DNA of 64,000 bases, from the NCBI RefSeq assembly GCF_900454835.1, contig NZ_UGTM01000001.1:992501-1056500 (forward strand). The letters run 5' to 3'. The notes under the pieces were generated by a model, which searched no databases, was not told the origin of the DNA, and worked only from the letters and a program-made list of their open reading frames with translations. A program made the translations under genes and the position numbers. Positions 46,061-55,149 of the stretch are shown here, one piece after another (positions within the stretch are counted from its first letter, which is position 1; each line of letters starts with the position of its first letter). The stretch comes from Prevotella denticola (lineage in GTDB: Bacteria > Bacteroidota > Bacteroidia > Bacteroidales > Bacteroidaceae).

Positions 46061-47728
46061 ATGCTGAAACATCTATATATAAAGAACTTCACATTGATTG
46101 ACCAGCTGGATATCGCCTTTCATTCTGGATTCTCGGTTATCACGGGAGAGACGGGAGCGGGAAAGAGTATTATCCTTGGAGCAATCGGCCTGCTTCTGGG
46201 CAACAGGGCAGACAGTAGACAGATAAAGCAAGGAGAAAAAAAATGTACCATCGAAGCTCATTTCGACCTCTCCAATTATGGTTTTGAATCTTTCTTTGAG
46301 GCGCATGACATTGATTTTGAACCAGAAGATACGATTGTCCGCCGCGAAGTGACAGCTACAGGGAAGTCGAGGGCTTTCATCAACGACACGCCGGTTTCAT
46401 TGCAGATGATGCGTACTCTGGGCGAACAGCTTATAGACATTCACTCACAGCATCAGAACCTGCTCCTGCAGAAAGACGATTTCCAGCTGAATGTTGTGGA
46501 TATTATTGCCCAGGACCGTAAGGAACTGACGGCGTATCAATCATCGTATCAGCTTTATAAAGATGCCGAGAAACATCTTTCAGAAATAAAAGAGCAGATT
46601 TCCAAGGCTAAGGAAAACGAGGATTTCATGCGCTTCCAGTTCGGCGAACTGTACAGTGCTGACTTGGTGGAAGGCAGGCAGGAGGAACTTGAAAAAGAGA
46701 GCAAAACACTCTCTCATTCAGAGGATATAAAGACAGCTTTCTATGAAGCTGACCATTTTTTGAACGACGATGATGAAGGCATTATCAGTAAGCTGACGGC
46801 AAGTCTTGAAAGCCTTGAGAAGGTAGAGAACGTTTACCCAAAGGCACATGAGCTGGTACAGCGTCTTTCCTCTGTACACATCGAATTGAAAGATATGGCA
46901 GATGAAATAGGAAGCGAAGCTGTAAACATCGACTTCGACCCGTCACGTCTGGACAATATCAACCGACAACTTGACCAATTAAACGCACTTGAACAGAAGT
47001 TCCATGTGTCCACAGAGAAAGAGCTGATTGAAATCAGGAATGATATGGAAAGACAGCTGAAGAATATAGACAACTGTGATGAGGAACTTGATGCGCTTGA
47101 GCAGGAAGTGAAGTCAAAGCTGGCTAGATGTGAGAAGCTGGCTGGAGAATTGACAGCCCGTAGACGGAAAGCAATCAAGACTATAGAAGAACAGATGAGC
47201 AGACGGCTCATTCCACTTGGCATTCCCAACGTCAGGTTCAAAGTAGACTTATCGGATAAGCCTTTGTCAATGGATGGCGCGGACAAGGTCCAGTTTCTTT
47301 TCTCTGCCAACAAAAGTACGGACATGGAACCGGTTGCACAGGTGGCTTCCGGTGGTGAGATTGCACGCGTGATGCTGTCGCTGAAAGCCATGGTGAGCGG
47401 TGCAGTGAAACTGCCAACCATCATCTTTGATGAGATAGACACGGGTGTCAGCGGCAAGACAGCACAGAAGATGGCGCTCATCATGCAGGAAATGGGCAAT
47501 AACAACCGTCAGGTAATTTCCATTACCCACCTGCCTCAGATAGCAGCTCTCGGAAACTCACATTATAAGGTAGAGAAAGAAGAAACTACAGAAGGGACCC
47601 GCAGTCATATGTATGAGCTGACCGCAGAACAGCGTGTAGGCGAAATAGCCCAGATGCTTTCAGGTGCAGACATTTCTGACGCAGCCCTCCAGAATGCCCG
47701 CGAACTGCTGAGTCTCGGTAAGAAATAA
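46061..47728 (+). CDS. recN: DNA repair protein RecN
   Basis: 555 residues, SMC-like ATPase. MLKHLYIKNFTLIDQLDIAF leads to Walker A ITGETGAGKSIILGAIGLLL. Two long coiled-coil regions flank the centre. The C-terminal half carries the ABC signature ASGGEIARVMLSLK and Walker B TIIFDEIDTGVSG, then ISITHLPQIAALGNSHYKVE. RecN acts early in double-strand break repair. It is the last of the dnaN-to-recN run before the next exported protein. Confidence 0.96.
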   Translation: MLKHLYIKNFTLIDQLDIAFHSGFSVITGETGAGKSIILGAIGLLLGNRADSRQIKQGEKKCTIEAHFDLSNYGFESFFEAHDIDFEPEDTIVRREVTATGKSRAFINDTPVSLQMMRTLGEQLIDIHSQHQNLLLQKDDFQLNVVDIIAQDRKELTAYQSSYQLYKDAEKHLSEIKEQISKAKENEDFMRFQFGELYSADLVEGRQEELEKESKTLSHSEDIKTAFYEADHFLNDDDEGIISKLTASLESLEKVENVYPKAHELVQRLSSVHIELKDMADEIGSEAVNIDFDPSRLDNINRQLDQLNALEQKFHVSTEKELIEIRNDMERQLKNIDNCDEELDALEQEVKSKLARCEKLAGELTARRRKAIKTIEEQMSRRLIPLGIPNVRFKVDLSDKPLSMDGADKVQFLFSANKSTDMEPVAQVASGGEIARVMLSLKAMVSGAVKLPTIIFDEIDTGVSGKTAQKMALIMQEMGNNNRQVISITHLPQIAALGNSHYKVEKEETTEGTRSHMYELTAEQRVGEIAQMLSGADISDAALQNARELLSLGKK

Positions 47729-47755
47729 CCAAACAATCTTATGACAGTGCATACA

Positions 47756-49438
47756 ATGAAAGAAAAAATGAATATGATTGTAAAGAGGGTTTCCCTCACC
47801 TTCGCTTTTCTCCTGGGCTTCTTGACAACGGTCGTCGCACAGCCTGGGACCGTAAAAAAAACAGCTGATGCCGCTTTCACACTGACCACCTTCAAAGCTG
47901 ATGGAAGCATTCTGGCAACATCTAATGGCGTCTGTATCAGTACAGACGGTATTGCTGTGAGCCCATGGAAGCCCTTTGTCGGAGCTGACAAAGCTGTCAT
48001 TGTGGATGCGAAGGGACAGCGACACGATGTGGCGTGTCTGCTTGGTGCCGATGAAATCTACAATGTGGCAAAATTTCAGGTGAGCGGGAAAACTTCGGCT
48101 GCACCTCTGGCAACAACAGTCTCTGCCAGTGAATCTCTGTGGATTACCCCCATGACAAAGAGCGGCAATGCTGTGAAGGCCGATGCTTCAAGTATCGAAA
48201 AATTCATGGACAGATACAATTATACGATTCTGACATCCGCTGCTACCGATAAGTTGAACGGCGCTCCAGTCGTCAACGCCAAAGGGCAGGTAATCGGCCT
48301 CTTCAGTATATCAGGTACTTCACAAAGCGCAACGGATGCAAACTATCCCAAGGATTTTGTATTGAAAGGGTTGTCACAGAATGATGCGTCCCTCCGCCAA
48401 AGCGGCCTCCGTATCGGTCTTCCACATACCTTGGAAGAAGCTGTCGTGGCATTAATGCTGTCATCAGAGAAGCCAGAGAATGTGCATGAGGCCGTCATCA
48501 AAGACTTCATAGAAAAGTTTCCACAGGCGAACGACGGCTATTTTGCTCTGGCAAATATGCAGATTGCAAAAGGAGAGATTTCCGATGCGGACAAAACACT
48601 GCAGACTGCCATAGAAAAAGCCAAGGCCAAGGACGAAGCACACTACAATTATGCCCGACTTGTCTATCAGAATGTACTCATCCCATCACTCGAGGAGAAA
48701 GTGAAGGCTGTCGGATGGAGTCTCGACAAAGCTCTGGGCGAAATCCAGCAGGCACAGTCCATCAAGCAGGTTGACGCTTACCGTCACCTTCAGGCACAGA
48801 TTATCTTTGCGAAAGGCGACTATGAGAAGGCTTACACAGAGTTTGAAGCACTGACCAGGACAAAGTTCAATAATCCCGAACTTTATCTGGAGATGGCACA
48901 GAGCCGACAGCATCTGGGAGCTACAGACAAGGAGATTCTCGACCTGCTCAACAAGAGCATCGAACTCTGCGATACGCCCTACGTGTCTACTTCTGCACCT
49001 TATTTCTATACACGGGGGCAGCAGTTGGAGAAGATGGGCGAATATCGCAAGGCTATACAGGACTATTACACCTACGAATACTTCAATCAGGGACGGCTCG
49101 GTGCAGGCTTCTATTATATGCGTGAACAGTGTGAGGTGAAGGGACGTATGTGGCAGCAGGCACTGCAGGATATTCTCATTGCCTCACGCCTCGACCCCAA
49201 AGAACCACTGTATCCGACTGAGGCAGGAAGTCTTCTCCTGCGTCTGAACAAGATGGATGCGGCAGCAAGTGCCGCACGGCAGGCTATACAGCTGGATGCC
49301 TCCCTTCCTGACGCCTATCTGATCTTGGGCATTGCACAGTGTGAGAATAAACAGAAAGCAGAAGGATTCCGGAATATCCAGAAGGCAAAAGAACTGGGCA
49401 ACAAGCAAGCCGAAACATTCCTGCAGAAGTACAAATAA
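47756..49438 (+). CDS. Exported degenerate trypsin-like protease domain with TPRs
   Basis: About 560 residues. A signal peptide (VKRVSLTFAFLLGFLTTVVA) precedes an HtrA/trypsin-like domain of about 200 residues (SNGVCISTDGIAVSPWKPFV, then NGAPVVNAKGQVIGLFSISG). The expected catalytic histidine (usually in a TNYHVV-type segment) reads SPWKPF, and the nucleophile serine (GNSGGP or GSP) reads NGAPV, so it is probably inactive. The rest is tetratricopeptide repeats, for example HLQAQIIFAKGDYEKAYTEF and RLDPKEPLYPTEAGSLLLRL. It likely binds peptides or proteins in the periplasm. The start is uncertain among ATGs at 47741, 47756 and 47768. It follows recN by 27 bases and ends at a strong terminator. 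Confidence 0.78.
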   Translation: MKEKMNMIVKRVSLTFAFLLGFLTTVVAQPGTVKKTADAAFTLTTFKADGSILATSNGVCISTDGIAVSPWKPFVGADKAVIVDAKGQRHDVACLLGADEIYNVAKFQVSGKTSAAPLATTVSASESLWITPMTKSGNAVKADASSIEKFMDRYNYTILTSAATDKLNGAPVVNAKGQVIGLFSISGTSQSATDANYPKDFVLKGLSQNDASLRQSGLRIGLPHTLEEAVVALMLSSEKPENVHEAVIKDFIEKFPQANDGYFALANMQIAKGEISDADKTLQTAIEKAKAKDEAHYNYARLVYQNVLIPSLEEKVKAVGWSLDKALGEIQQAQSIKQVDAYRHLQAQIIFAKGDYEKAYTEFEALTRTKFNNPELYLEMAQSRQHLGATDKEILDLLNKSIELCDTPYVSTSAPYFYTRGQQLEKMGEYRKAIQDYYTYEYFNQGRLGAGFYYMREQCEVKGRMWQQALQDILIASRLDPKEPLYPTEAGSLLLRLNKMDAAASAARQAIQLDASLPDAYLILGIAQCENKQKAEGFRNIQKAKELGNKQAETFLQKYK

Positions 49439-49483
49439 CATTTTCTGCCCCTGCGTAAACAGACAACCCGCTTTCACAATAAC

Positions 49484-49524
49484 TGCAGTTACAGTATCTA
49501 CACAATACTGTAGCTGCATTTTTT
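49484..49524 (+). terminator. Terminator after the TPR protease-like gene
   Basis: The 14-base arms TGCAGTTACAGTAT (49484-49497) and ATACTGTAGCTGCA (49505-49518) pair with one G-T wobble, followed by TTTTTT (49519-49524). Confidence 0.85.
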
Positions 49525-49690
49525 ATGCACGGACATTTCCAAATCAGACTGATCCATACCTGGCAGACAGATCGTCTTCTACCGAGACCATATAAAAGAG
49601 GAATTTGATGAAAAACAAATAAATCTGTTAAAATCATAACTAATGATGATTATTTCTTAATCATTTACAATCTGTTTCAAATATAATACC

Positions 49691-49698
49691 TATATTTG
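49691..49698 (+). promoter_or_regulatory. Probable -7 element of the nrfHA promoter
   Basis: TATATTTG lies 25 bases before the nrfH start. No TTTG sits at the usual upstream distance, so an activator may be needed. An inverted repeat AATGAT (49642-49647) / ATCATT (49660-49665) lies upstream, but its position and identity as an operator are speculative. Confidence 0.45.
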
Positions 49699-49722
49699 CA
49701 AAACGAACAAGGTCAGATTCCT

Positions 49723-50352
49723 ATGAAACTAAAAACCATCTTTACAAGAATGAAAAGTATGCTGGAGAATTTTCTGGCATGTATGTCATATAAGCAGAAA
49801 GTCGCCTTATCACTGCTATGCGGCATCATAGTAGGACTGACAGGTTTATTCCTTTATTTACTCCGTATACACACTTATATAGTAGGTGATGATCCTGCAG
49901 CGTGTATCAACTGCCACATCATGTCGCCATACTATGCAACATGGTCACATTCGGCACACGCCAGAAACACCACTTGCAACGACTGCCACGTACCGAACAA
50001 CAACATGGCAGCCCATTACGCCTTCAAAGGAATGGATGGCATGAAGCATGTTGCTTATTTCGTGACCCACAGTGAATCACAGTCTATCGAGGCAGAAAAA
50101 GCATCCGCTGAGGTGATCATGGACAACTGCATCCGTTGCCACAAACAGCTCAACCAGGAGTTTGTCAAAACCGGACGTATCGACTACATGGAAGCAAAAC
50201 GCGGTGAGGGGAAAGCCTGCTGGGACTGTCACCGTGATGTGGCTCACATGAACAAGAACTCTCTCTCCAGTACGCCGGGAGCCGAGTTCGTAGAACCTAT
50301 GCCGCCGTCTCCCGTACCGCAGTGGCTGCAGAAAGCGTTGGGGAGAGAGTAA
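49723..50352 (+). CDS. nrfH: Cytochrome c nitrite reductase small subunit
   Basis: About 209 residues. One N-terminal membrane anchor (ALSLLCGIIVGLTGLFLYLL) is followed by a periplasmic tetrahaem domain with four CxxCH sites: CINCH, CNDCH, CIRCH and CWDCH. NrfH passes electrons from menaquinol to NrfA. It is transcribed just before nrfA with a short repetitive spacer. The start at 49723 is the first ATG after the promoter; a later ATG at 49750 is possible. Confidence 0.95.
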   Translation: MKLKTIFTRMKSMLENFLACMSYKQKVALSLLCGIIVGLTGLFLYLLRIHTYIVGDDPAACINCHIMSPYYATWSHSAHARNTTCNDCHVPNNNMAAHYAFKGMDGMKHVAYFVTHSESQSIEAEKASAEVIMDNCIRCHKQLNQEFVKTGRIDYMEAKRGEGKACWDCHRDVAHMNKNSLSSTPGAEFVEPMPPSPVPQWLQKALGRE

Positions 50353-50396
50353 AGAATTCTCATCGCATCTTGAATTTCCCCACTACCCTCTTCTCA

Positions 50397-50460
50397 CCCA
50401 TCATCGCTTATCATCAATCACCCATCATCGCTTATCATCGCCCATCACCGCTTAATCATC
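50397..50460. repeat. Short tandem repeat between nrfH and nrfA
   Basis: Three imperfect units beginning CCCATCATCGCTTATCATC or CCCATCACCGCTTAATCATC, at 50397, 50421 and 50441, 20-24 bases each. The spacer has no coding capacity of note and could vary in copy number. Confidence 0.75.
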
Positions 50461-50489
50461 CATAGAATAAAAATCAAAAACCTATAATT

Positions 50490-51986
50490 ATGGCAAAAAC
50501 ATTAAAGAAATGGCAAGGCTGGTTGCTCTTCGGAGGAGCCATGGTCATTGTGTTCGTACTTGGTCTGCTCTGCTCATCCATGCTCGAAAGGAGAGCTGAA
50601 GTGGCAAGCATTTTCAATAACCGACGGACACAGATGACAGATTCCATCGTCGCACAGAACGAGAAATTTGCAGAAGACTTCCCACGCGAATACCAGACGT
50701 GGGCAATGACTGAAGACACGAGCTTCGTGAGCAAGTACAACTCTTCTCAGGAGGTTGACGTACTGGCCCAGCGGCCGGAAATGGTGATTCTGTGGGCGGG
50801 GTATTCCTTCTCAAGGGACTATAACACGCCACGTGGACACCATCATTGTATCGAAGACCTGCGGAAGATCCTGCGTACAGGAAGTCCAGGGGTCGATGGA
50901 CAGGAAGACATACAGCCCGGTACCTGCTGGACCTGCAAGGGACCGGACGTTCCACGCCTGATGCGTGAGAAAGGAACGGATAAATTCTATGCTGCCAAGT
51001 GGAGCGACTGGGGACCAGAGGTCATGAACACCATCGGTTGCTCTGACTGCCATGATGCACGGACAATGGACCTTCGTCCCGCTCGTCCTGCACTCTATGA
51101 GGCGTGGGCTCGCGTCGGTAAAGACGTGAAGAAAGCCACCCATCAGGAGATGCGTAGCCTGGTCTGCGCACAGTGCCACACGGAATACTACTTTGAAAAG
51201 GAAAATGGCAATTATCTCCATTTCCCTCAGGAAAAGGGTATGACGTGTGAGGCAGCAGAAGAATATTACGACAGTATCGGCTTCTACGATTACATCAATC
51301 CGCTCTCCAAAACGAAAATCCTCAAGGCTCAGCACCCGGGTTATGAACTCTATCTGCAAGGCATCCACGGACAGCGCGGTGTCTCCTGTGCCGACTGCCA
51401 TATGCCTTACATCTCTGAAGGCGGTGTGAAATTTACTGACCACCACGTGATGAGTCCGCTGGCACATATCGACCGTACCTGCCAGACCTGTCACCGTCAG
51501 GATGCCGAGACCTTGCGCCAGAACGTTTACGAACGCCAGCAGAAGATTTACGACTTCCGCACACACGTGGAGAGAGAGCTTGCCGCCGCCCATATCGAGG
51601 CAAAATTCGCCTGGGACAAGGGAGCGACGGAAGCGGAAATGCAGACAGCATTGTCCGATCTCCGCAAAGGACAGTGGCGTTGGGACTATGCCGTAGCAAG
51701 CCATGGTGCGGCCTTCCATGCGCCACAGGAAGTAATGCGACTCCTCGCCAGTGCCATGGAATATGCCAAAGATGCACGTCTGCAGATAGCTCGTGTCGTA
51801 GCACGTCACGGATTTACAGGTCAGATTCCTCTGCCCGACATCTCTACCAAGGCGAAAGCGCAGTCTTATATTGGGCTGGATATGCCAAAGCTCAAGAAAC
51901 AGAAGAAGCAGTTCCTTGATACGATAGTACCAAGGTGGATTGAGACTGCACGCAAGAACAAACGGTTCATAACGAAACCTATGTAA
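50490..51986 (+). CDS. nrfA: Cytochrome c nitrite reductase catalytic subunit
   Basis: 498 residues. It has an N-terminal signal anchor (WLLFGGAMVIVFVLGLLCSS), then the active-site haem motif CWTCK with lysine as axial ligand, and four CxxCH sites: CSDCH, CAQCH, CADCH and CQTCH. KFTDHHVMSPL carries the conserved active-site histidine and distal residues. NrfA reduces nitrite to ammonium with six electrons in the periplasm. In related genomes ResB/CcsA assembly genes follow directly; here an insertion element intervenes. Confidence 0.97.
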   Translation: MAKTLKKWQGWLLFGGAMVIVFVLGLLCSSMLERRAEVASIFNNRRTQMTDSIVAQNEKFAEDFPREYQTWAMTEDTSFVSKYNSSQEVDVLAQRPEMVILWAGYSFSRDYNTPRGHHHCIEDLRKILRTGSPGVDGQEDIQPGTCWTCKGPDVPRLMREKGTDKFYAAKWSDWGPEVMNTIGCSDCHDARTMDLRPARPALYEAWARVGKDVKKATHQEMRSLVCAQCHTEYYFEKENGNYLHFPQEKGMTCEAAEEYYDSIGFYDYINPLSKTKILKAQHPGYELYLQGIHGQRGVSCADCHMPYISEGGVKFTDHHVMSPLAHIDRTCQTCHRQDAETLRQNVYERQQKIYDFRTHVERELAAAHIEAKFAWDKGATEAEMQTALSDLRKGQWRWDYAVASHGAAFHAPQEVMRLLASAMEYAKDARLQIARVVARHGFTGQIPLPDISTKAKAQSYIGLDMPKLKKQKKQFLDTIVPRWIETARKNKRFITKPM

Positions 51987-51996
51987 TCGGTTGACA

Positions 51997-52046
51997 GTTG
52001 ACAGCTGAGAGGTGACAGTTACTTCTGTCGGCTGACGGCTGTCAAC
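51997..52046 (+). terminator. Hairpin after nrfA
   Basis: GTTGACAGC (51997-52005) and GCTGTCAAC (52038-52046) form a 9-bp stem, with a smaller inner GACAG/CTGTC pair. There is no T run, so it may stabilise or weakly terminate the nrfHA message. Confidence 0.45.
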
Positions 52047-52101
52047 TGGCCAATATAAGTCTTCAATATAAGTCTAATGATATGATAATAAGAGAAGGTA
52101 G

Positions 52102-53407
52102 GTTCTATTAATTCATATATTAACGTGGGGTTATCCCCACAATAATGCAGTTATGGGGGTATCGGTCTCATAAGAGACCTTCATTCTCTATAGAAATGGT
52201 TTTATTCCCCTCATTTTTTATGTATTTTTTGACATCAAGACACAATTATCCTTTTCAAGAGAGAAGTTGTGGCTGATATTTGTTGATTTGGCAATATCTA
52301 AAGATGTTGTAAACAAGGCAGGTGAGCGCAAAACTCGCTTTTGCTCTGGCAATACCAATTGTTCTGACAAAGGAACCATGCATGGCTCCTTCAATGAAGC
52401 CGAAGACGTGTTCCACGCGGCATCTACACTTTGATTTCTTGCGGTTACGTTTCTTCTGCTTCTTGGTTAATGGATGATTGCGGTGTCCCTTCTCGCAGAT
52501 GACGGGACGCATCGCATTGGCCTTGACAACATCTTCCCTGCCCTCATATCCAGCATCAAGATAAAGGCGCTGGCCTTTGTCCTTGTCCGTGATAAGCTGC
52601 GAGATAACATTGGAGTCATGGATGCTTGATACTGTGGTATGGTAGGACTCTATGAGTTTTGATTTCTTGTCAACCTTCGTATGACCTTTGTATCCATAAT
52701 GTTTCTCTTCCCGTTTCTTAGTCCAACGTGCGTCAATGTCCTTGTGGCATTTCTTGTGTGGGTTGTCGTTCCAAAGCTCATCTCCCTTGCCGTTCTTGAT
52801 GGTAGTGTTTTCCCTGCGAGTGTTGCGCTGCCTGGGGGCTTCAACGAAGGTGGCGTCAATAATCTTGCCTTCATTAAAGCTCAGACCTTTCGCATCGAGC
52901 AATTGACGGAAGTCGTCAAACAGGGTGTCAAACACACCGGCCTTGACCAGTTTATTCTTACATGCCCACACCGTCTTTTCGTCAGGTACGTCACTTACCG
53001 TATGTATGTTTAGGAACTCTCTAAAGCTGGTGCGGTCAATAATCTGATATTCTATCTGGTGGTCGCCCAGACCATAATAACGTTGGAGAAATATGACTTT
53101 GAACATAAGAACGACATCTATTGGTCTACGCCCTGCTGAAGTCTTACAATCCTCTGTGAGTAGAGTCTTCTCTAATGTGGAGCGAAAGAATTCGAAATCA
53201 ACAAGAGCGGATACCTGCTCCAGCGGGTTGCCCATTGCGGAAAGAGCCTTGAGAGTAAACTCTTCTTCAAAGAGACTCTCCTGTTTTGATTGGCGATATG
53301 TAGTCGTTTTCTTCATAAGGTAATATCAATATTTATATGTAAAGGTACGACTTTTTTCGAAAATACGCAAGTAATTAGCTGATTAATAATAAGTTAATTT
53401 ATAGAAC
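52102..53407 (-). mobile_element. IS5-family insertion sequence, about 1.3 kb
   Basis: It contains one intact transposase. Candidate terminal inverted repeats are GTTCTATTAATT (52102-52113) and AATTTATAGAAC (53396-53407), 11 of 12 matching, with looser similarity inward. The exact ends are tentative and no clear target-site duplication is seen. Two perfect small hairpins (GTGGGG-TTAT-CCCCAC and GGTCTC-ATAA-GAGACC) lie in the left end region. The element separates nrfA from the ResB/CcsA pair. Confidence 0.7.
52255..53316 (-). CDS. IS5-family transposase (DDE)
   Basis: 353 residues, intact. N-terminal DUF772-type domain: PIDVVLMFKVIFLQRYYGLG, DRTSFREFLNIHTVSDVPDE. The DDE residues are visible: D in KIIDATFVEAP, D in RLYLDAGYEGRE, and E in CRVEHVFGFIEGAM, the last within the Y/C-x2-R-x3-E type signature. 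A basic stretch (KKQKKRNRKKSKCRCRV) precedes it. The gene looks full length and probably active. Confidence 0.93.
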   Translation of the reverse strand: MKKTTTYRQSKQESLFEEEFTLKALSAMGNPLEQVSALVDFEFFRSTLEKTLLTEDCKTSAGRRPIDVVLMFKVIFLQRYYGLGDHQIEYQIIDRTSFREFLNIHTVSDVPDEKTVWACKNKLVKAGVFDTLFDDFRQLLDAKGLSFNEGKIIDATFVEAPRQRNTRRENTTIKNGKGDELWNDNPHKKCHKDIDARWTKKREEKHYGYKGHTKVDKKSKLIESYHTTVSSIHDSNVISQLITDKDKGQRLYLDAGYEGREDVVKANAMRPVICEKGHRNHPLTKKQKKRNRKKSKCRCRVEHVFGFIEGAMHGSFVRTIGIARAKASFALTCLVYNIFRYCQINKYQPQLLS

Positions 53408-53811
53408 ACCTCAGAAGTGACAGTATAGTATATAACAAGGCAAGGGATTCTGCAATAAGAAGTGTTCGTACAGGCCAGGTAGCTCACAGATAAAAAAGTC
53501 CGCCATTCCTGTCAGACATAAAGAAAAGAGTGGTATGGGCATAAGGCTGATGTCAGGAAAACTGGACAGGGACAATGCCGACTTCATCTCTAAACCGAGT
53601 ACGGCACTCAAGGAAGCATCTGAAACCGAATACCGGCCGGGTAGCATATAGATGAGCGGCAGGATGGACCTGGAACCCTTAAGTTACCGGCCTCTGAAAA
53701 AAGACTTTAAGGAAGAAAGTCAACAGTAAACACTCCCTACCCGCCCCGCCCGATTTCCCAGTTATCCCAGAAGCCGTCAAACTATCCAGCTGTCAACTAT
53801 CAACTGTATTT
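53408..53811. other. Intergenic stretch between IS element and ResB gene
   Basis: No gene is supported. The last ~50 bases contain CTGTCAACTATCAACTGT-type sequence resembling the hairpin region after nrfA (51997-52046), so this may be the other half of the original nrfA-resB spacer. Confidence 0.45.
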
Positions 53812-55149
53812 ATGTGGAACAAACCTTATTCGCTGAAAGAAGGAACAGCGATTGTTATCGGATTATTGGCTACAGGCACATTATTACAAGTGGTAATGGG
53901 CCCTTTGGAATGGAGAGTCTTCGCCTGGCCTGCCAACATCATCACGCTCGTTTTATTCGTTCTGGCACTTGTTGCAGTCTTCATGCTGCGCAGACAGTCC
54001 TATCTCTGCCGTTTCATGACCACCATGCAGGCGGCTGTTCCGGCTATTGCCGCAGCTGCAATGCTGACCCTTGTCATGGGCATAACCCGACAGGCGGCAG
54101 AAGACACAAATTCTTCTGACCCCATCGGACTGACAAAGATGCTGAATTTCTGGCCGTTTATCCTTGTCTATCTGTGGATGACGGCCATTGTCGGAGAGGT
54201 GGCTTTGAATCAGATAGCCCATTTTTCATGGCGGCGGCTGCCAACGCTGACAAGCCACACAGGCCTGTTTCTTGTTCTTGCATGCGGTACACTCGGCAGT
54301 GCAGATATGCTCCGAGTGAAGATGTATTGTGAGACAGGACAGCCGGAATGGCGTGGTCTGGATGCTTTCGGCAATGTCCATCATCTCCCTGTGGCCATTC
54401 AGCTGGAGAAATTCACAATCGATGAATATCCGCCTAAACTCATGATCATCAACAAGCAAGGACAACCGCTACCGCAGGAGAAACCGGAAAATCTGCTTGT
54501 AGAGAAAAATATGAGAACAGGACAGCTGCTCGACTGCAAGATTGAGATTCTCAAGCGCATTGACAATGCTGTCCCCGTCATGCTCAGCAAAATGATCGGT
54601 AAGATGCCTGAAGGCATGATGGCAAACATACGCATGGACTCTTTGGGGCAGGCACGCAACAAGAAAGGCTATACAGCTACGGATGCTCCCGGCTCTGCCT
54701 GTGCGTTATTCGTAAAAGTAACAACAGGGGGAAATCCAAATGGCAATCATGCTACAGCATTGACGAGAAGGCGGCGACACACGATAACAGGCTGGGTTAC
54801 CAGTGGCAGTTACCTTTTCCCCTTTCAGGCTATCCAGCTTGCTGACGGCAGGATGCTGGCCATGCCCAACCGTGAGCCGCGCCGTTTCGCATCACTTGTT
54901 GACATTTACACACAGAGCGGACAGAATATCCGGACAGAGATAGAGGTGAACAGGCCGTTCGCCATTGAAGGATGGAAAATCTATCAGCTCAGTTACAACG
55001 AGCAAATGGGAAAATGGAGTAATCTGAGTGTCTTTGAATTAGTTAAAGACCCTTGGCTGCCAGTTGTTTACATAGGCATATTCATGTTGCTGTTTGGTGC
55101 AGTCGGAATGTTCCTGACAGCAAGTCGTAAAAAGGAGGAGAAGCTATGA
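53812..55149 (+). CDS. ResB-like cytochrome c biogenesis membrane protein
   Basis: 445 residues. About four N-terminal membrane helices (for example IITLVLFVLALVAVFMLRRQ, PFILVYLWMTAIVGEVALN) precede a large periplasmic domain (RPFAIEGWKIYQLSYNEQMG is a ResB hallmark) and a final helix (PVVYIGIFMLLFGAVGMFLT). With CcsA it delivers haem to apocytochromes, here NrfHA. The start of ccsA overlaps its stop by four bases (ATGA). No good promoter is seen upstream, so expression after the IS insertion is an open question. Confidence 0.87.
   Translation: MWNKPYSLKEGTAIVIGLLATGTLLQVVMGPLEWRVFAWPANIITLVLFVLALVAVFMLRRQSYLCRFMTTMQAAVPAIAAAAMLTLVMGITRQAAEDTNSSDPIGLTKMLNFWPFILVYLWMTAIVGEVALNQIAHFSWRRLPTLTSHTGLFLVLACGTLGSADMLRVKMYCETGQPEWRGLDAFGNVHHLPVAIQLEKFTIDEYPPKLMIINKQGQPLPQEKPENLLVEKNMRTGQLLDCKIEILKRIDNAVPVMLSKMIGKMPEGMMANIRMDSLGQARNKKGYTATDAPGSACALFVKVTTGGNPNGNHATALTRRRRHTITGWVTSGSYLFPFQAIQLADGRMLAMPNREPRRFASLVDIYTQSGQNIRTEIEVNRPFAIEGWKIYQLSYNEQMGKWSNLSVFELVKDPWLPVVYIGIFMLLFGAVGMFLTASRKKEEKL

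Noticed and set aside
52091..53417. Target-site duplication around the IS5 element
   Set aside because: Bases just outside the candidate inverted repeats do not match convincingly, so none is claimed.
53411..53647. 78-residue minus-strand open frame beside the IS element
   Set aside because: No motif, no promoter, and it sits in what looks like leftover spacer.
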